Source of the DNA: Siphonodentalium dalli
Lineage: Eukaryota; Mollusca; Scaphopoda; Gadilida; Siphonodentaliidae
DNA length: 64,000 nucleotides
Direction: 5' to 3'
Assembly (NCBI GenBank): GCA_032622095.1
Contig: CP136066.1
Coordinates: 202,826,978 to 202,890,977, forward strand
In this document: in pieces, positions 23,448 through 35,560 of the stretch
Layout of the letters: each line of letters begins with the position of its first letter
Position numbering within the stretch: the stretch's first letter is position 1
Position numbers and translations under genes: made by a program
Notes under the pieces: model-generated
Told to the model about the DNA's origin: nothing
Databases searched by the model: none
What the model saw: only the letters and a program-made list of their open reading frames with translations

Positions 23448-24293
23448 GTAAGTACACTGCTGTTAGATGTAAGTACACTGCTGTTAGATGTACGTACACT
23501 GATGTTAGATGTAAGGCTGTTATATGTAAGTACACTGCTGTTAGATGTAAGTGCACTGCTGTTAGATGTAAGTACACTGATGTTAGGTGTATGTACACTG
23601 CTGTTAGATGTAAGTACACTACTGTTAGATGTAAGTACACTGCTGTTAGATGTAAGTACACTGCTGTTAGATGTAAGTACACTGCTGTTAGATGTAAGTA
23701 CACCGTTGTTAGATGTAAGTATATTGATGTTAGATGTAAGTACACTGCTGTTAGATGTAAGTACATACGGTTATATGTAAGTACACTGCTGTTAGATGTA
23801 AGTACATACTGTTAGATGTAAGTACACCGCTGTTAGATGTAAGTACACCACTGTTAGATGTAAGTACACGATGTTAGATGTAAGTACACTGCTGTTAGAT
23901 GTAAGTACATTGCTGTTAGATGTAAGGCTGTTAGATGTAAGTACACTGCTGTTAGATGTAAGTACACTGCTGTTAGATGTAAGTACACTTCTGTTAGATG
24001 TAAGTACACGCTGTTAGATGTAAGTACACTGCTGTTAGATGTAAGTACATTGCTGTTAGATGTAAGGCTGTTAGATGTAAGTACACTGCTGTTAGATGTA
24101 AGTACACTGCTGTTAGATGTAAGTACACTGCTGCTAAATGTAAGTACACTGCTGTTAGATGTAAGTACACTGCTGTTAGATGTAAGTACACTGCTGTTAG
24201 ATGTAAGTACACTGCTGTTAGAAAGTACACTGCTGTTAGATGTAAGTACACTGCTGTTATATGTAAGTACACTGCGTTTAGATGTAAGTACAC
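23432..24293 (+). repeat. 21-bp tandem array spanning a splice donor (about 42 copies)
   Basis: Unit ACTGCTGTTAGATGTAAGTAC: the first 13 nt match the end of the FN3 exon, the last 8 nt are the intron start with the GTAAGT donor. About 42 copies were counted by eye, some shortened. Spacing stays a multiple of 3 for the first 16 or so donors, so the frame reads repeated Y-T-A-V-R-C-K. It breaks near 23770. A block of about 140 bp around 23860-23940 is repeated at 24000-24075. Confidence 0.94.
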
Positions 24294-24311
24294 GAATCAA
24301 GCCAGTCTCTT

Positions 24312-24800
24312 TAAAAAGCCGACGAAAATTTTATAATATTTACGTCTCTGGATATCTCATTCATAATCAGTTACTGAGTTGATGTGATTGCCTCCATTTC
24401 ATTGGAAAGTGGTTATATTGGTTTATGGCATAACAGATCACTTCACAGACCAGAGGTCAATGACGTGTTGACAAGTTTCCCACGCATTGTCAAACTCAAC
24501 TATTGTTGCAAAACTGAATACATGCGATATATCCATAACTCATTTTACTCATCGAATATAAGAGACATCATCTTCGAGTTTTTAACAGTCAACGATATTC
24601 TCTCGCATCTTGTTGCATTTATAACTATTTCTAAATACTACGATTCTCAAAAACCATCTACTACGCCAGGAAAGCACTCCATATTTGGAAATGGTTTATT
24701 ATGTCAAGTTGCTAATGCCGCTTTGTTGTAGAAATGAAATTTAGTGGACACATCTAGAGACGTACATCCGTTAAGATTATCGTCGTCATTTTAAAGAGAC
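24312..24800. repeat. Inverted-repeat element of about 490 bp
   Basis: The left arm AGTCTCTTTAAAAAGCCGAC and the right arm (reverse complement AGTCTCTTTAAAATGACGAC) extend for about 50 bp with mismatches. It lies directly after the donor array. Confidence 0.6.
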
Positions 24801-25287
24801 TCGAATCAAGCGAGCTATCGTCGAGTGAACCACCTCGTAGAATGCATCATAATTAAAGAGAGAAATACATTCCACAATATTGTTGGAGTTATCTAGCAGA
24901 TGGAAATTCCACGATTTACTCACTAAATGTATAAGGCAATACTGAAGCGACTTTATATATTTCTAAAACTTTCATTCAAAGGGATAATATAGTAATCTGA
25001 CATTAAGGTGACATGACGGAAAAAGCTATTAGCATTTTCTTTATTTTGTGTGCATCATGTTTGATAGATCATATTTATTTATTGCCTCCATATATGGGGA
25101 GTATATATACATTACATAGTAATATACATGAGGTCCCAACTCGAAATTTCACAATTTATTTGACTTTGTGAGCGATTTTGCTTTGCGTCGTGTACCATTA
25201 TGGAATTTCTCCTGGGTAATTAATTCCATATTTATTGTGATATCGGCTCACAAAAGTCACAGAAAAACATTAATTTTTTGTTTGCAG

Positions 25288-25506
25288 CGGGAACATGCGA
25301 GACAAGGGATAATCTCATTTTGAACGACGGTGAAGGTTACAGACCGAACTGCAGAGAGAGCTGCATATGTGACCAAGGGGAACTATTCTGCAATGACGAA
25401 TGTGAGAGCAGCGCTACAATACTCTACCCAACTACCTCCTGTCCGAGACCCGTACTGGAAGACAGAGATGACGGATGCTGCCCAGAATGGAAGTGTTATC
25501 CAGAAT
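25288..25506 (+). CDS. Exon: complete VWC domain
   Basis: Acceptor TTTTTTGTTTGCAG ends at 25287; donor CAGAAT|GTAAGT at 25507. Phase 1-1, 219 nt. The product begins S-G-T-C-E-T-R-D, then G-x-x-Y-R-x-N-C, C-x-C, and ends G-C-C-P-E-W-K-C-Y-P-E, the clearest closing CCP-x-W-x-C motif in the gene with the exon at 16187. A MITE begins only 8 bp into the following intron. Confidence 0.9.
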
Positions 25507-25514
25507 GTAAGTAT

Positions 25515-26018
25515 CTAGATAATGCCATGAATCTCTACTATGGCTAACGCCCGTACAGATCATATTCCACCGGTACAAAACCTTGGAACTTTTTGAAGTT
25601 TTGACAGGGAACCTTATAAAGTAAAAACAAAATAGCGCGGGGAATATATTTCTTAGTTTTATCTGTCCTTAATAATGTACTTCACTGTAGGTGAGTGTCC
25701 CAACTCAAAATTGCATGTTTTTCTGTGACTTTTGTTAGCCGATATCGCAATAAATATCTAATTAATTACCAAGGATACATTCCACAATTGTAAGCGCCGC
25801 AAAGCAAAATTGCTCGCAAATTCACTTAAATCGTGAAATTTCGAGTTGGGACCTTCGCCTACAATAAAGTATACAGATATAAATAGCTAAGAAATAAATT
25901 CCCCGCGTTATTTTTGTTCGACTTTATAAGTTTCCCTGTCAAAAGTTCCGAGTTTTGTACTGGTGAAATATCATCACTACGGGCGTTAGCCAGAATAGAG
26001 ATTCGTGGCATGATCTAG
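25515..26018. mobile_element. MITE with long inverted ends adjacent to a donor site
   Basis: Left end CTAGATAATGCCATGAATCT, right end the reverse complement of CTAGATCATGCCACGAATCT, with an inner GGCTAACGCCCGTA pair. The arms are long and imperfect. Part of the family is seen at 17000-17350. Non-autonomous; superfamily not resolved. Confidence 0.75.
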
Positions 26019-26552
26019 GAAGTATCCAGGAGATGATTCCATTCATTACGCTGAGAAACGCTTGGATGGACAAATTACACAGTGCAAAACTTAATGCAAT
26101 GATATATGATGACCGGCGTAATTTCAAAATACCATATATGTAGTAATAACTGCAAATAAAACAAATTAATTTTACTGAGGAAATTTGACAAAACCAACAC
26201 TGGGCGTGTCCAACAGATGAAGGCTAAGGCAGATGAGTAAAAACACAATGAAACTAACGAGAATTTTGACTTTTACCAAACAAGCACAAATACCTCATTT
26301 TAGAACAAAATTGACATCTTTTTGACATTTTTATTGTTATATAATACGCTTGATGTGGTCGTTAGATAGTATAGATTCCTTCATGTGGTGCACTAGCGAG
26401 CTCAACAATTAAGCAGTTTTCTGTGTAGGTCCATCTAAACTTCCCCCTCCTTACATATAGCTCAGGCGTGGAAACCCCTTAATATATGATAACTTACAAC
26501 AATAACATTGCTGCCTGGAGATGATTGTTTTCTGTCTCATGTTCATTTGCAG

Positions 26553-26753
26553 ACGGTGGTTGTGAGTACAAGAACTTTCTCATGAGAAACGGCGAGAAAA
26601 TACGAGAAGGGTGTGAACGTTACTGTGAATGTCGTAATGGCAACGTGACTTGCGTGCCAGTTTGTCGAGAAACCCAAGAGAAACCACCACGCGAAGACTG
26701 TCATCTAAAAACTCTTCCAAGCCATTGTTGTCCAATATGGTTCTGCAATCCTG
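26553..26753 (+). CDS. Exon: complete VWC domain
   Basis: Acceptor TTCATTTGCAG ends at 26552; donor CTG|GTATGT at 26754. Phase 1-1, 201 nt. The product begins Y-G-G-C-E-Y-K-N-F and shows C-x3-C-x-C, C, C, C and the closing C-C-P-I-W-F-C. It is the last VWC module before the membrane-proximal FN3 pair. A sequon NVT is present. Confidence 0.9.
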
Positions 26754-26859
26754 GTATGTGAATATCATTCAATACTTTATAGTAGACAAAATAAATTATC
26801 GAGATTCATGGAATCACAATTTGGTGACGATTTGGCTTGTTTTGGCATGAGACATAACC

Positions 26860-27222
26860 GGATAACTGTCTATTATAGCCATGATCAGACACACGGGTGG
26901 GATAACTGTCTATTATAGCCATGATCAGACAAACGGGTGGGATAACTGTATATTATAGCCATGATCAGACACACGGTGGGATAACTGTCTAGTATAGCCA
27001 TGATCAGACACACGGGTGGGATAACTGTCTATTATAGCCATGATCAGACACACGGGTGGGATAACTGTCTATTATAGCCATGATCAGACACACGGGTGGG
27101 ATAACTGTCTATTATAGCCATGATCAGACACACGGTGGGATAACTGTCTAGTATAGCCATGATCAGACACACGGGTGGGATAACTGTCTATTATAGCCAT
27201 GATCAGACACACGGGTGGGATA
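26860..27222. repeat. 40-bp minisatellite (9 copies)
   Basis: Unit GGATAACTGTCTATTATAGC followed by CATGATCAGACACACGGGTG; two copies are 39 bp. It starts about 107 bp after the VWC exon and, unlike the other arrays in this gene, does not include exon sequence. Confidence 0.93.
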
Positions 27223-27522
27223 AGTCATATTATTTTACGGCGCCAAACTTACTCCTTTATAGACATCGCCGGGGAAACTTTTAAATAATAGTCGGCAGAG
27301 AGAAGGAGAGACAACTCTATTGGTCATGTTTTGCTCATCCACACATTGCAAGTACCCATAATAAATGATACATGCATGTTGATTTTCCGTACTGTTCCAA
27401 CTTTGCCATAGCAGTACAAGAAACAAAGTTAAATTATTATTATATATCCAATTATCCTTAAATTATGAAAGTTTAACTGCTCCAAGTTGATCTAAACTTT
27501 ATTTGTGCATTAAAACTTGCAG

Positions 27523-27855
27523 TGGCAATGAATACATCACTTGGAGCCAGGGGACCACACCTCAACTTAACATTACGATCGGTTGATTCCGAGACAGACT
27601 CCTTCACTTTAGCGTGGAGAACACTCACTGGACAGGAAATATCAAATTTCAAATGTCTTTACGTTGAATACCGGGACTTCTCCAACAGCACTGAATGGCG
27701 GAGGTGCCAGAACTTACCTCCCTCCGCGAACAGATGGACGATCGGCAACCTCCGGGCGGCCGTCTCTTACAACGCTCGTTTAGTAGCAGTTCCATATGTT
27801 CCAACTTATAAGAATTGTATGTCGGGTCTCATTGTTGTCACCACAAGCTTCCCAG
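27523..27855 (+). CDS. Exon: FN3 domain
   Basis: Acceptor AAACTTGCAG ends at 27522; donor CCCAG|GTAAAT at 27856. Phase 1-1, 333 nt, 111 codons: one full FN3 module in one exon. Visible signatures are 'SFTLAW' (strand B with its Trp), 'CLYVEYRD' (strand C), an 'EWRRC' strand, and 'SYNARLVAV' (strand F with the tyrosine corner). Three cysteines may form an extra disulfide. Sequons NTS, NLT and NST. FN3 modules near the membrane usually act as spacers or adhesion surfaces. Confidence 0.87.
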
Positions 27856-27879
27856 GTAAATGATCTTCCTAACTACTCC

Positions 27880-28297
27880 TAAGGGTACGTTCATACACTG
27901 GCAAGTTTCCACGGTATGGTTTGCAGGCATTTTGTCGTTGGAAACGATATGGTGCCATAATATGAATGGAAACAAGCACATAAAGTGCATATGTCACAGC
28001 TAACTACGTGCGACGTAAAATCTCTGTAGTTCCACTAGTAACGATGCTACCGGAATTTGCCTGTAAATGTCACCCAATTATCTCGCAAGAATAAATCATA
28101 CACGTATTTGATGGCAAATTCCATTAGAACTGTTACAAATGGAACTACATAAATATTACTTCTCGTGTCTTTCGATTTGGTAAAGATGCATGTTATGTGC
28201 ACGTTTCCGTTCATATTCTGGCACCATGTGGTTTTCTATGACGAAATTCCCGCAAAAACATACCGTGCAAACTTGCCAGCGTATGAACGTACCCTAA
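27880..28297. mobile_element. PIF/Harbinger-like MITE
   Basis: TAA at both edges (27880-27882, 28295-28297) flanks inverted ends GGGTACGTTCATACACTGGC. A 3-bp TAA duplication and GGG ends fit the PIF/Harbinger superfamily. Non-coding. Confidence 0.75.
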
Positions 28298-29430
28298 TGA
28301 TACGTTCATATATATACACTCGCAAGTTTGCCATGCATTATTTTGCAGGCATTTATGTACAGAAAACCACAATATGACAGGAGCCGAGTGCAAAAATGCT
28401 TATAAAATGCATATGTGCCACAGCTAACTATTTTTATCACATAATTTGGCCATAAAAGTAGTTTCATAATTATCGGTAATAGACACGTTTAATATCAGCG
28501 CGTGCGATGACGTCACGGCGTTCTTCAAATAACTTGCGATCGCTGTAGTTTATGATTGTTGTTTTCGATGAATATTTCGCGTTGCTTCGGGTTTATTTGA
28601 TCATGTGATAAAAGGTATCTCACACTCGTCCTATTTTATACGTAATTTATCAACCTCGTCCTCTAAATTCTATTTGAGCCTCGGTAAACCTCGGCTCAAA
28701 TCGAATTTAGTGAACTCGGTTGATAAATTCCGTATCAAATAGAAACTCATATGAGATCCTCTATATACGAAGTAAAACTATCTAGTTACCATAGTAGCGA
28801 TGCTATCGAAATTTATATATTAACATATTAGGATATAGATATCCCCATAGCACCGGATACATGTATATAATGTATATATATATTCTTTTGTAAATACTTC
28901 TTTCTCTGCACTTCTCTGTGTTCATGCGAATTATGAGAATAAATCAACATCATCACTATCTCGTAAGAATCAATAATACAGGTATCTTATGGCAATGTGT
29001 TAGTACTTTTATGTGTAACCATATAAGGTAAGGGGGTGTCTGACCAGGTAGCAGAACTGTCAAGGTTAGCGACCCCACACCTAGCACACTAGAAAGACAG
29101 AGAAAAGTCAAAGTAATGTGCTGGCAGGTGGACCAGAAGGCCTTTCAGAAAGTCAACTAAAGAAAAAAGTAAAACGGCTAAGAACGCATTTGTCATAAGA
29201 ATTTTACACACAATTGATACCGGTCGGTGCAAAATCAATAATACAGGTATCGTATGGTAATGTGTTAGTAGCACCGTTACATGTGAAACTATCGAAATTT
29301 TACTTCTCATGTCGTTACCTTTGATAAATATGCATTTTATATGAATGTTACTGTTCATATTCTGGCACCATTATAGAGTTTTCTATGAAAAAATGACATG
29401 CAAACTTGCCAGTGTATGAACGCACCCTAA
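28298..29430. mobile_element. Related, larger inverted-end element
   Basis: The right end AGTGTATGAACGCACCC matches the family of 27880-28297. The left end near 28298-28370 is diverged (ATACGTTCATATATATACAC). It contains a separate foldback at 28611-28758. Superfamily by resemblance only. Confidence 0.5.
28611..28758. repeat. Foldback, about 148 bp
   Basis: The arms meet at GAGCCTCGGTAAACCTCGGCTC. Outer arms AAGGTATCTCA and TGAGATCCTCT pair imperfectly. Confidence 0.7.
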
Positions 29431-29668
29431 AGCCAAATTTCATACAAATAATTGTTTACGTTCCAATGAAAATTAATATGAACCGAAAACAAACTGCTGA
29501 TGCATGGGCGCCAGACTTCCAGAAACACAATTTAGTATAGTTGAAGTAACTGCGTTAGTGCCGATCACAAACCATGTGTATCCTTCAGCACATTTTCAAA
29601 ATCTGTGTACCCTTCAATACTTTTATGCGAGAGTGACCCATTCAGCCTTACTATAAGTTATACATATT

Positions 29669-30061
29669 ATGTGACCCGCCATATCAAATCCAGTCGGAAG
29701 TCGGGATTTTTTTTACCCTGTGCCAATGCATTCTCGCATATATAAGAGAATGCATTGGCCTAACAATTTTTTAGCATATTTAAAAAAAAACATCCATTAC
29801 CCTGCAGGGAGCCCCACACATATATAGAAGCATATAGAAGAGTGTCTGCTCATGTTTGTCTGGGGCTCTGTATGGGTGAAATTATAAAATTGTTAAAGAA
29901 TACAAGAAAAAAATATTAAAATTGTAAAACATTGTTAGGCCAATGCATTCTCTTATATATGCGAGGCGACCTATGGTCGACTCGCATATATAAGAGAATG
30001 CATTGGCACAGGGTAACAAAAAATCCCGACTTACGACTGGATTTGATATGGCGGGTCACAT
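29669..30061. mobile_element. MITE with TGTGACCCGCC ends, copy 1
   Basis: Inverted ends ATGTGACCCGCCATATCAAA; the right end stops 57 bp before the next FN3 exon. It carries the same hairpin module as the piggyBac-like MITEs, the first one internally deleted. Target duplication not resolved. Confidence 0.8.
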
Positions 30062-30118
30062 ATACGGTAGATCCCGGAAGGATCATGTGAAATATTATAA
30101 ATATGTCGTATCTTCCAG

Positions 30119-30421
30119 CACAAACTCCTTGCGCATGTGAAATAATTATAAAAGCTGTCGACGTCACGTCCACAACAGCCCTCATCCAATGGATTCCACC
30201 GGCGGACGTCACGTGTGTGGCGGTGATGGAACTAACGTTAAACGGCGCTGACGTAGCAGACGACCCGGCGAACAGATCTGTTCTCGTTCAAATCGATGAA
30301 ACACAACATCTTCTGTCTGACCTATCGCCATCCCGGCTATATGTCGTGGGTATCCGGTCTCTGCTACGGAACGGCACCGTCATCAAGTCTGCACTCATAC
30401 ACATAAAAACAAAAGATAAAG
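30119..30421 (+). CDS. Exon: FN3 domain (membrane-proximal)
   Basis: Acceptor CGTATCTTCCAG ends at 30118; donor AAAG|GTGAGG at 30422. Phase 1-1, 303 nt, 101 codons. FN3 signatures are 'TTALIQWIPP' (strand B, conserved Trp), a Val/Leu-rich strand, 'LSPSRLYVVGIRS' (L-x-P-x-x-x-Y tyrosine corner) and a final strand 'ALIHIKTKDK'. Sequons NRS and NGT. Only the membrane exon follows, so this module would sit next to the cell surface. Confidence 0.9.
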
Positions 30422-31133
30422 GTGAGGCATCTTTAAGGGGGTAATGTATGCCATTTTCAATAAATTCCCGGTAATAACAACGATCTAATATCGATAATAT
30501 ATATATATATTATACAGAAAACTGGTGCTCGTTATTATTTATTGTTATATTTTCTTCTCTTCTTCTATGTTCCGACATGGAGCTTTCGTTATCGAATAAA
30601 ATCTTGAATCTCTTATATAAATAAGTAATTTGAGTCGATGATGTATTTTGTAAACGTTCAGGTTAATAGGTTATCTTAAAATCAAAGTTAGTAATTTTAT
30701 ATAAATTTAATTTAGGGCTGGAGCCATAACTTAAATTACGAATTTCCGAGTAAAAGACGTAATCATATTAATTAACGGATAGTGGATTGGGCAACTCGTA
30801 GAGTCGTATGATCTTATGATCTTATAAAAATTATGCTGATACCGGGCCTACACCCAAGCCACTCACTGACTAGTGACTATACAATAACTTAAATTAGTAT
30901 TATGGGAATAGCATGCATATAATATAACATTTATTTGATACATTTGTTTGAAAATTACAAAACAATATTCGACAGCGACAATTCGTATTTTCGCATTCGG
31001 GTTAATCTGCCATCCGTAACATTACTTCGTATATATATACTTGACAGACTTTCAATTAATGGAAATCGGGTTACCTTATTCTACGACTCAGATACTATAG
31101 AAACCAACAACAACATTTGAGTACAGTGTGCCT

Positions 31134-31384
31134 TTAACCCTTTACCCAACAGAAGGGCCCTGTGCCAATGCATTCTCTTATATATGCGAGTCGACCATAG
31201 GTCGCCTCGCATATATAAGAGAATGCATTGGCACAGGGCTAACTGTAACTATCACAATGTGGTCAAGGAGCCGGTTCCAATGATATCCATATTTGTATGG
31301 TTCTATTGAGACAGACCGAAGATATTTTAGGCTGTTGAAGCTTTATTTGGCCGGTTTTGGCCGGTTTGTTGGGTAAAGGGTTAA
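31134..31384. mobile_element. piggyBac-like MITE, copy 3 (internally deleted)
   Basis: TTAA at 31134-31137 and 31381-31384, ends CCCTTTACCCAACA. Only one hairpin module remains; the AT-rich spacer and second module are gone, giving 251 bp. Confidence 0.85.
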
Positions 31385-31488
31385 ACGTATATCGTTAGTA
31401 TCGACGAACACTTTACGGAAGTCTCTCTTTTTATATCTGTTGGTTTGGCATGCAATGAATGCCCAGGATAATTCGTTATATTGTGCAT

Positions 31489-31926
31489 ATGTGACCCGCC
31501 ATATCAAATCCAGTCGTAAGTCGGGATTTTTTTTATCCTGTGCCAATGCATTCGCTTATATATGCGAGTCGACCATAGGTCGCCTCGCATATATAAGAGA
31601 ATGCATTGGCCTAACAATGTTTTACAATTTTAATAATTTTTTCTTGTATTCTTTAACAATTTTATAATTTCACCCATACAGAGCCCCAGACAAACATGAG
31701 AGAAGACGAGACTCTTCTATATGCTTCTATATATGTGTGGGGCTCCCTGCAGGGTAATGGATGTTTTTTTATTTTATGTCCTAAAAATTGTAAGAAACAT
31801 TTATTTTAAAAAAATGATAAAAATTTGTTAGGCCAATGCATTCTCTTATATATATATAAGAGAATGCATTGGCACAGGGTAAAAAAAATCCCGACTTACG
31901 ACTGGATTTGATATGGCGGGTCACAT
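31489..31926. mobile_element. MITE with TGTGACCCGCC ends, copy 2
   Basis: Ends ATGTGACCCGCCATATCAAA and its inverse. The second hairpin module is reduced to a short palindrome (about 31832-31872). Confidence 0.82.
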
Positions 31927-32384
31927 ATGATGATTAGACCGCATACTATTTTCAGTACAATTCGTAGGTCCTGAATTTTCTTTGAATCTGAAATATTGAC
32001 ATATACATTAGCAACGGAAAAGGTGTTCGTCGATTCTAATAACGCCATCTTTAAATTAATGATAATATTATTGAGTTGTATATGACGCTTAATACAAAAA
32101 TGTGCTCTTATACGCTCTATACCCAGCAATACTCCCCTCCCCTGTGATATGGCAATACGACACCAATTGCATTTGGGCCATCCTCTGTGGAGGATGAAAT
32201 CCGAGCTGTAACGCTTGCGCTTCGGGATTAACTATACTGACAACATCCATCGACATCGCGCCGGGTACTTTCTTAAGCCATGAGTGGTGCAAGCAGCTTG
32301 CTCAATGGTCACAACTTAATGCGAGATTTGAACAGCGTATATCCCGACAGCTGTACGTCACTTAATCCGACTAAGCCACTGTTG

Positions 32385-32842
32385 TGCAACCCTGCAAATA
32401 GCGTGTCTGTTATTTGCAGAATGAGGTCCCCAGAGAATGAAATTAGTGATGCTATCCCGCACAGCGGGCTAGCATCACCAAATTTACCCTCTGGAGACCT
32501 CATTCTGCTTAGGTCTCGTATTCTGGGAAAATATCTATAGTATTAAATTAACATTGTTTTTAGTTACATTTCCCTTCTACATGTATGAAGTTTCTATATC
32601 CCCTAATTTGCAGAAGATAAAATCCATAATCGAGGCACCCAATGGGTGAACATCACCAACTTCAACTGGGAAACTTATATCTGATCCTAGGTCTACCATA
32701 GCAGTTGAGGGCCTAAGCAGAATGAGGTCCCCAGAGGGTGAATTTAGTGATGCTAGCCCGCTATGCGAGTAGCGTCACTAAATTCACCCTCTGTGGACCT
32801 CATTCTGCAAATTACAGACACGTTATTTGCAGGCTTGCTGTT
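32385..32842. repeat. Nested foldback element, CTGCAAATA / GCAGAATGAGGTCC
   Basis: Outer inverted ends pair CCTGCAAATA (left) with TATTTGCAGG (right). Each end also carries its own palindrome: 32416-32507 and 32717-32808, each GCAGAATGAGGT to its complement. A one-sided relative is at 40312-40432. Confidence 0.7.
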
Positions 32843-34154
32843 GTGGGGATCTTAATACAGTCCACCGGCGGACGTCGAACTCATATCGCTGTGTTGACAA
32901 AGAAGACAAACCGAATACGCTAACCGCTAGAACACCGAGCTCCCCATGCACGGATTTGATGAAAAACATTTTTATTTGCATCCAAATTAAATGCACGATG
33001 GGATTGAGGCACAAGTTAGAATACTTATATTGGCATCGTTCCCGACAATAATGTAAAGAACATAATAATTACATAAATATAATGTAATGTTTCGATTTAC
33101 ATCTATAGAAAGTAGTATACAATGGTATAAAATTGGTATTGTGGTATAATAAATGTATATATGATGACCAAGCACTGTGTATCTTGGTGGAGCTTCTGTG
33201 TTACTTTAAAACAATCGATAGTATATAACAACCTATACTCGCCGATGTCAAGGCGGTTAGTTGAAGCTACGTATGTTTGAACAAAATGGAATAAATTTCT
33301 TCTTAAAGAGAGTTAAAGCGGTATGAAGGTTTTCAGACTACGTTTGATCAACACTATTAATTTAATAAAATTTATATTCAAATGTGTGGCATGCAACACC
33401 ATCCGTGTGTGTACTTTATGTGCATTGATTCTCGTCGACATGATATTGTGTTTTCTGAAATGATACAACCGATTTGTATCAATTTGTCGGCAATAATAGT
33501 TTATTGTGACATTCTTAGAGCGGGCATTAACAGGGAGGTTAAATTGTTCACACAAGTCTTTGCAGTGAATTATACATATCATATTTCAGACGATAAATGT
33601 TCCTAGTGTCATCATAGACTAATTATGTATGACAAAAGAACGTGATGTTATGTAGCGAGATAAACAGTTTTTTTAATCCACTAGATCCAGGTGGGTAGAT
33701 CTGAAAAGAGTAGTTCCAACGTTTAACAACCAACGCTCTGTAATGAGATCATATCCGAATAGGTTAGAAGGAACTAAATGTGTTACATAGGCCTCAGTGT
33801 TACGTTAGGCCACGCCCACGATAAATTCGCGATCCAGTGGTGGCTATGGTTGGCTCCGGTTATCCCCATTCCGTTTAAATTGTAGTATTTCATCGAACAT
33901 CTACGTATTGGATGTAGTCTCACACCGTTGGTAGTATGTATGTCAATTCCGCGGAGTAGCCCTGTCGGCGTATATATACGTATTTAGCACCAAGATTATT
34001 TCTATAGCAACCAAAGTTTGAAGTTTGCCGTTTTAAAACTAAACCTGCCTATATAGTACCTCACTTGTCAGATGTGATACTGATTATTTAATGCATTATG
34101 CAATTAATTATCTGCAATTATCTCGGGTTCTCGTAATACAGTACAATATTTAGA

Positions 34155-34298
34155 GGCTATTACTTGGTTGGTTTGATATTATAGCCCGATATCAGCCCGA
34201 GGTGACCTCATATCAGCCTAGGACCGAAGGTCAAATGTTGATATGAGGTTACCGAGGGCTGATATCGGGTCTAATATCAAACCAACCAAGTAATATCC
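34155..34298. repeat. Foldback, about 144 bp
   Basis: Arms CTATTACTTGGTTGGTTTGA and its inverse at 34275-34296, with inner CCGATATCAGCCC pairing to GGGCTGATATCGG. Confidence 0.8.
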
Positions 34299-34661
34299 TA
34301 TTTATTAATTAGATCGCCTCACAACTCTTTCAAATGAGCGACATCACACAAATCGATATCTACCTTATTAATTCAGCAGTGACGTAGATTTGCGGCATGT
34401 CTAAAACGAGATTACACGGATTTGTGATGTCGTAAAATTGTATCAATCGGATTTGTGATGTCGTAAATTTATTATATTACTCGGTGTAATGGTAAATTGA
34501 AGCGATATCCACATAATTCGATAACAGGCCTTTCTGGACAAAAATATCATATATAATACATAATTAATAAAGTACAATATAAGGACTTACTTTTTGTGAT
34601 CTTTATTGAATTGGCGTGCGCCTCGTACATTGGGGATCACACAAAGCTTATCCTTTTTCAG

Positions 34662-34825
34662 AGGCTGATGACTCAGCACATGCAGTTATTATTCTCTCAA
34701 TCAGCGTGGTTGCCATCCTGGCTCTCATCATTCTGGTCGCACTCAGCTTGTTACTATGGGGACGGACACGACTGAAGCGGAAGATTATAGGATCTGAAAT
34801 GGCGTTCGAAAATAAGATATTCGGG
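34662..34825 (+). CDS. Exon: transmembrane segment and start of cytoplasmic tail
   Basis: Acceptor TATCCTTTTTCAG ends at 34661; donor TTCGGG|GTAAGT at 34826. It enters in phase 1 and leaves in phase 0 (164 nt). After a short acidic lead (E-A-D-D-S-A-H) comes a hydrophobic helix, VIILSISVVAILALIILVAL, then a basic stop-transfer run R-T-R-L-K-R-K. This makes a type I single-pass protein with the VWC and FN3 modules outside. If the donor is not used, the frame reads seven or eight codons more and stops at 34847-34849, an alternative short C-terminus. Confidence 0.85.
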
Positions 34826-35364
34826 GTAAGTGGTGATTTGAGCCCGTAATTTCTACTTTATGTGAATGCAATTATAATTCAAAAGTGGCATTTTCATGAA
34901 CTATGTCATGAAATAGGGGCAGAAATATATTTTCCACTAAGCTGTGTGGACTGGAAGTGTATACGAAGCGATAGAAAATCTGTCAATTCAACTTGGATCA
35001 TGTTATGAATAATTACTCTGGCTAATGCCCGTAGAACTAGAACTAGATATTGTTTTGTTATTTCTATTTTCTTTGGCTTGTGACTAAAATGAAAACAATA
35101 TAACAATGGTATAATTCTCCCTTCTTTATTTGTGACCTCGTGAATTATATTATATCCATTAATTAGTGGCATTTATTCCGCCACTAAATGCAAGTCCAAT
35201 TACCTTCTTTCTTCTATTGCACTTCTCTTTCTTTTTCCCTCATCTAAATTTTCCTGATCGGGTCACACAGAACCACAACACATCTGTTTTACCCCATGGT
35301 ATCTATTCCAAGATACATCGGGCATTGGTTATTTTCAGAAAAAAGGACTTTAAAAAACTTCTCC

Positions 35365-35560
35365 AAATATGCCGTTATTTCGTCAAAAACACTTCTTCAA
35401 ATATCTCCGTTATTTAGTTAATAAAAATAATTTCTTATTTCATAATTCGCGCTATTTCGTCATTTCGATGCATTTTTTATTCCGCAATTTCGCTGTATTT
35501 TCCTATTTCGCTTTTTTCGTGGTATTTCATATTTCGATAATTCGCTATATTTGACATATT
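35365..35560. repeat. Degenerate TATTTCG-rich stretch
   Basis: Many imperfect TATTTCG or ATTTCGC units; no clear period. Confidence 0.5.

Larger units (their letters stand above)
30422..34661. other. 4.2-kb intron dense in MITEs
   Basis: Contains MITEs at 31134-31384, 31489-31926, 32385-32842 and a foldback at 34155-34298. No further exon was recognised between the last FN3 and the membrane exon. Confidence 0.55.

Noticed and set aside
23413-24300. Minus-strand Y-L-H-L-T-A-V and plus-strand L-D-V-S-T-L-L repeat proteins
   Set aside because: They are other frames of the 21-bp donor array; only the frame continuing the FN3 exon has biological support.
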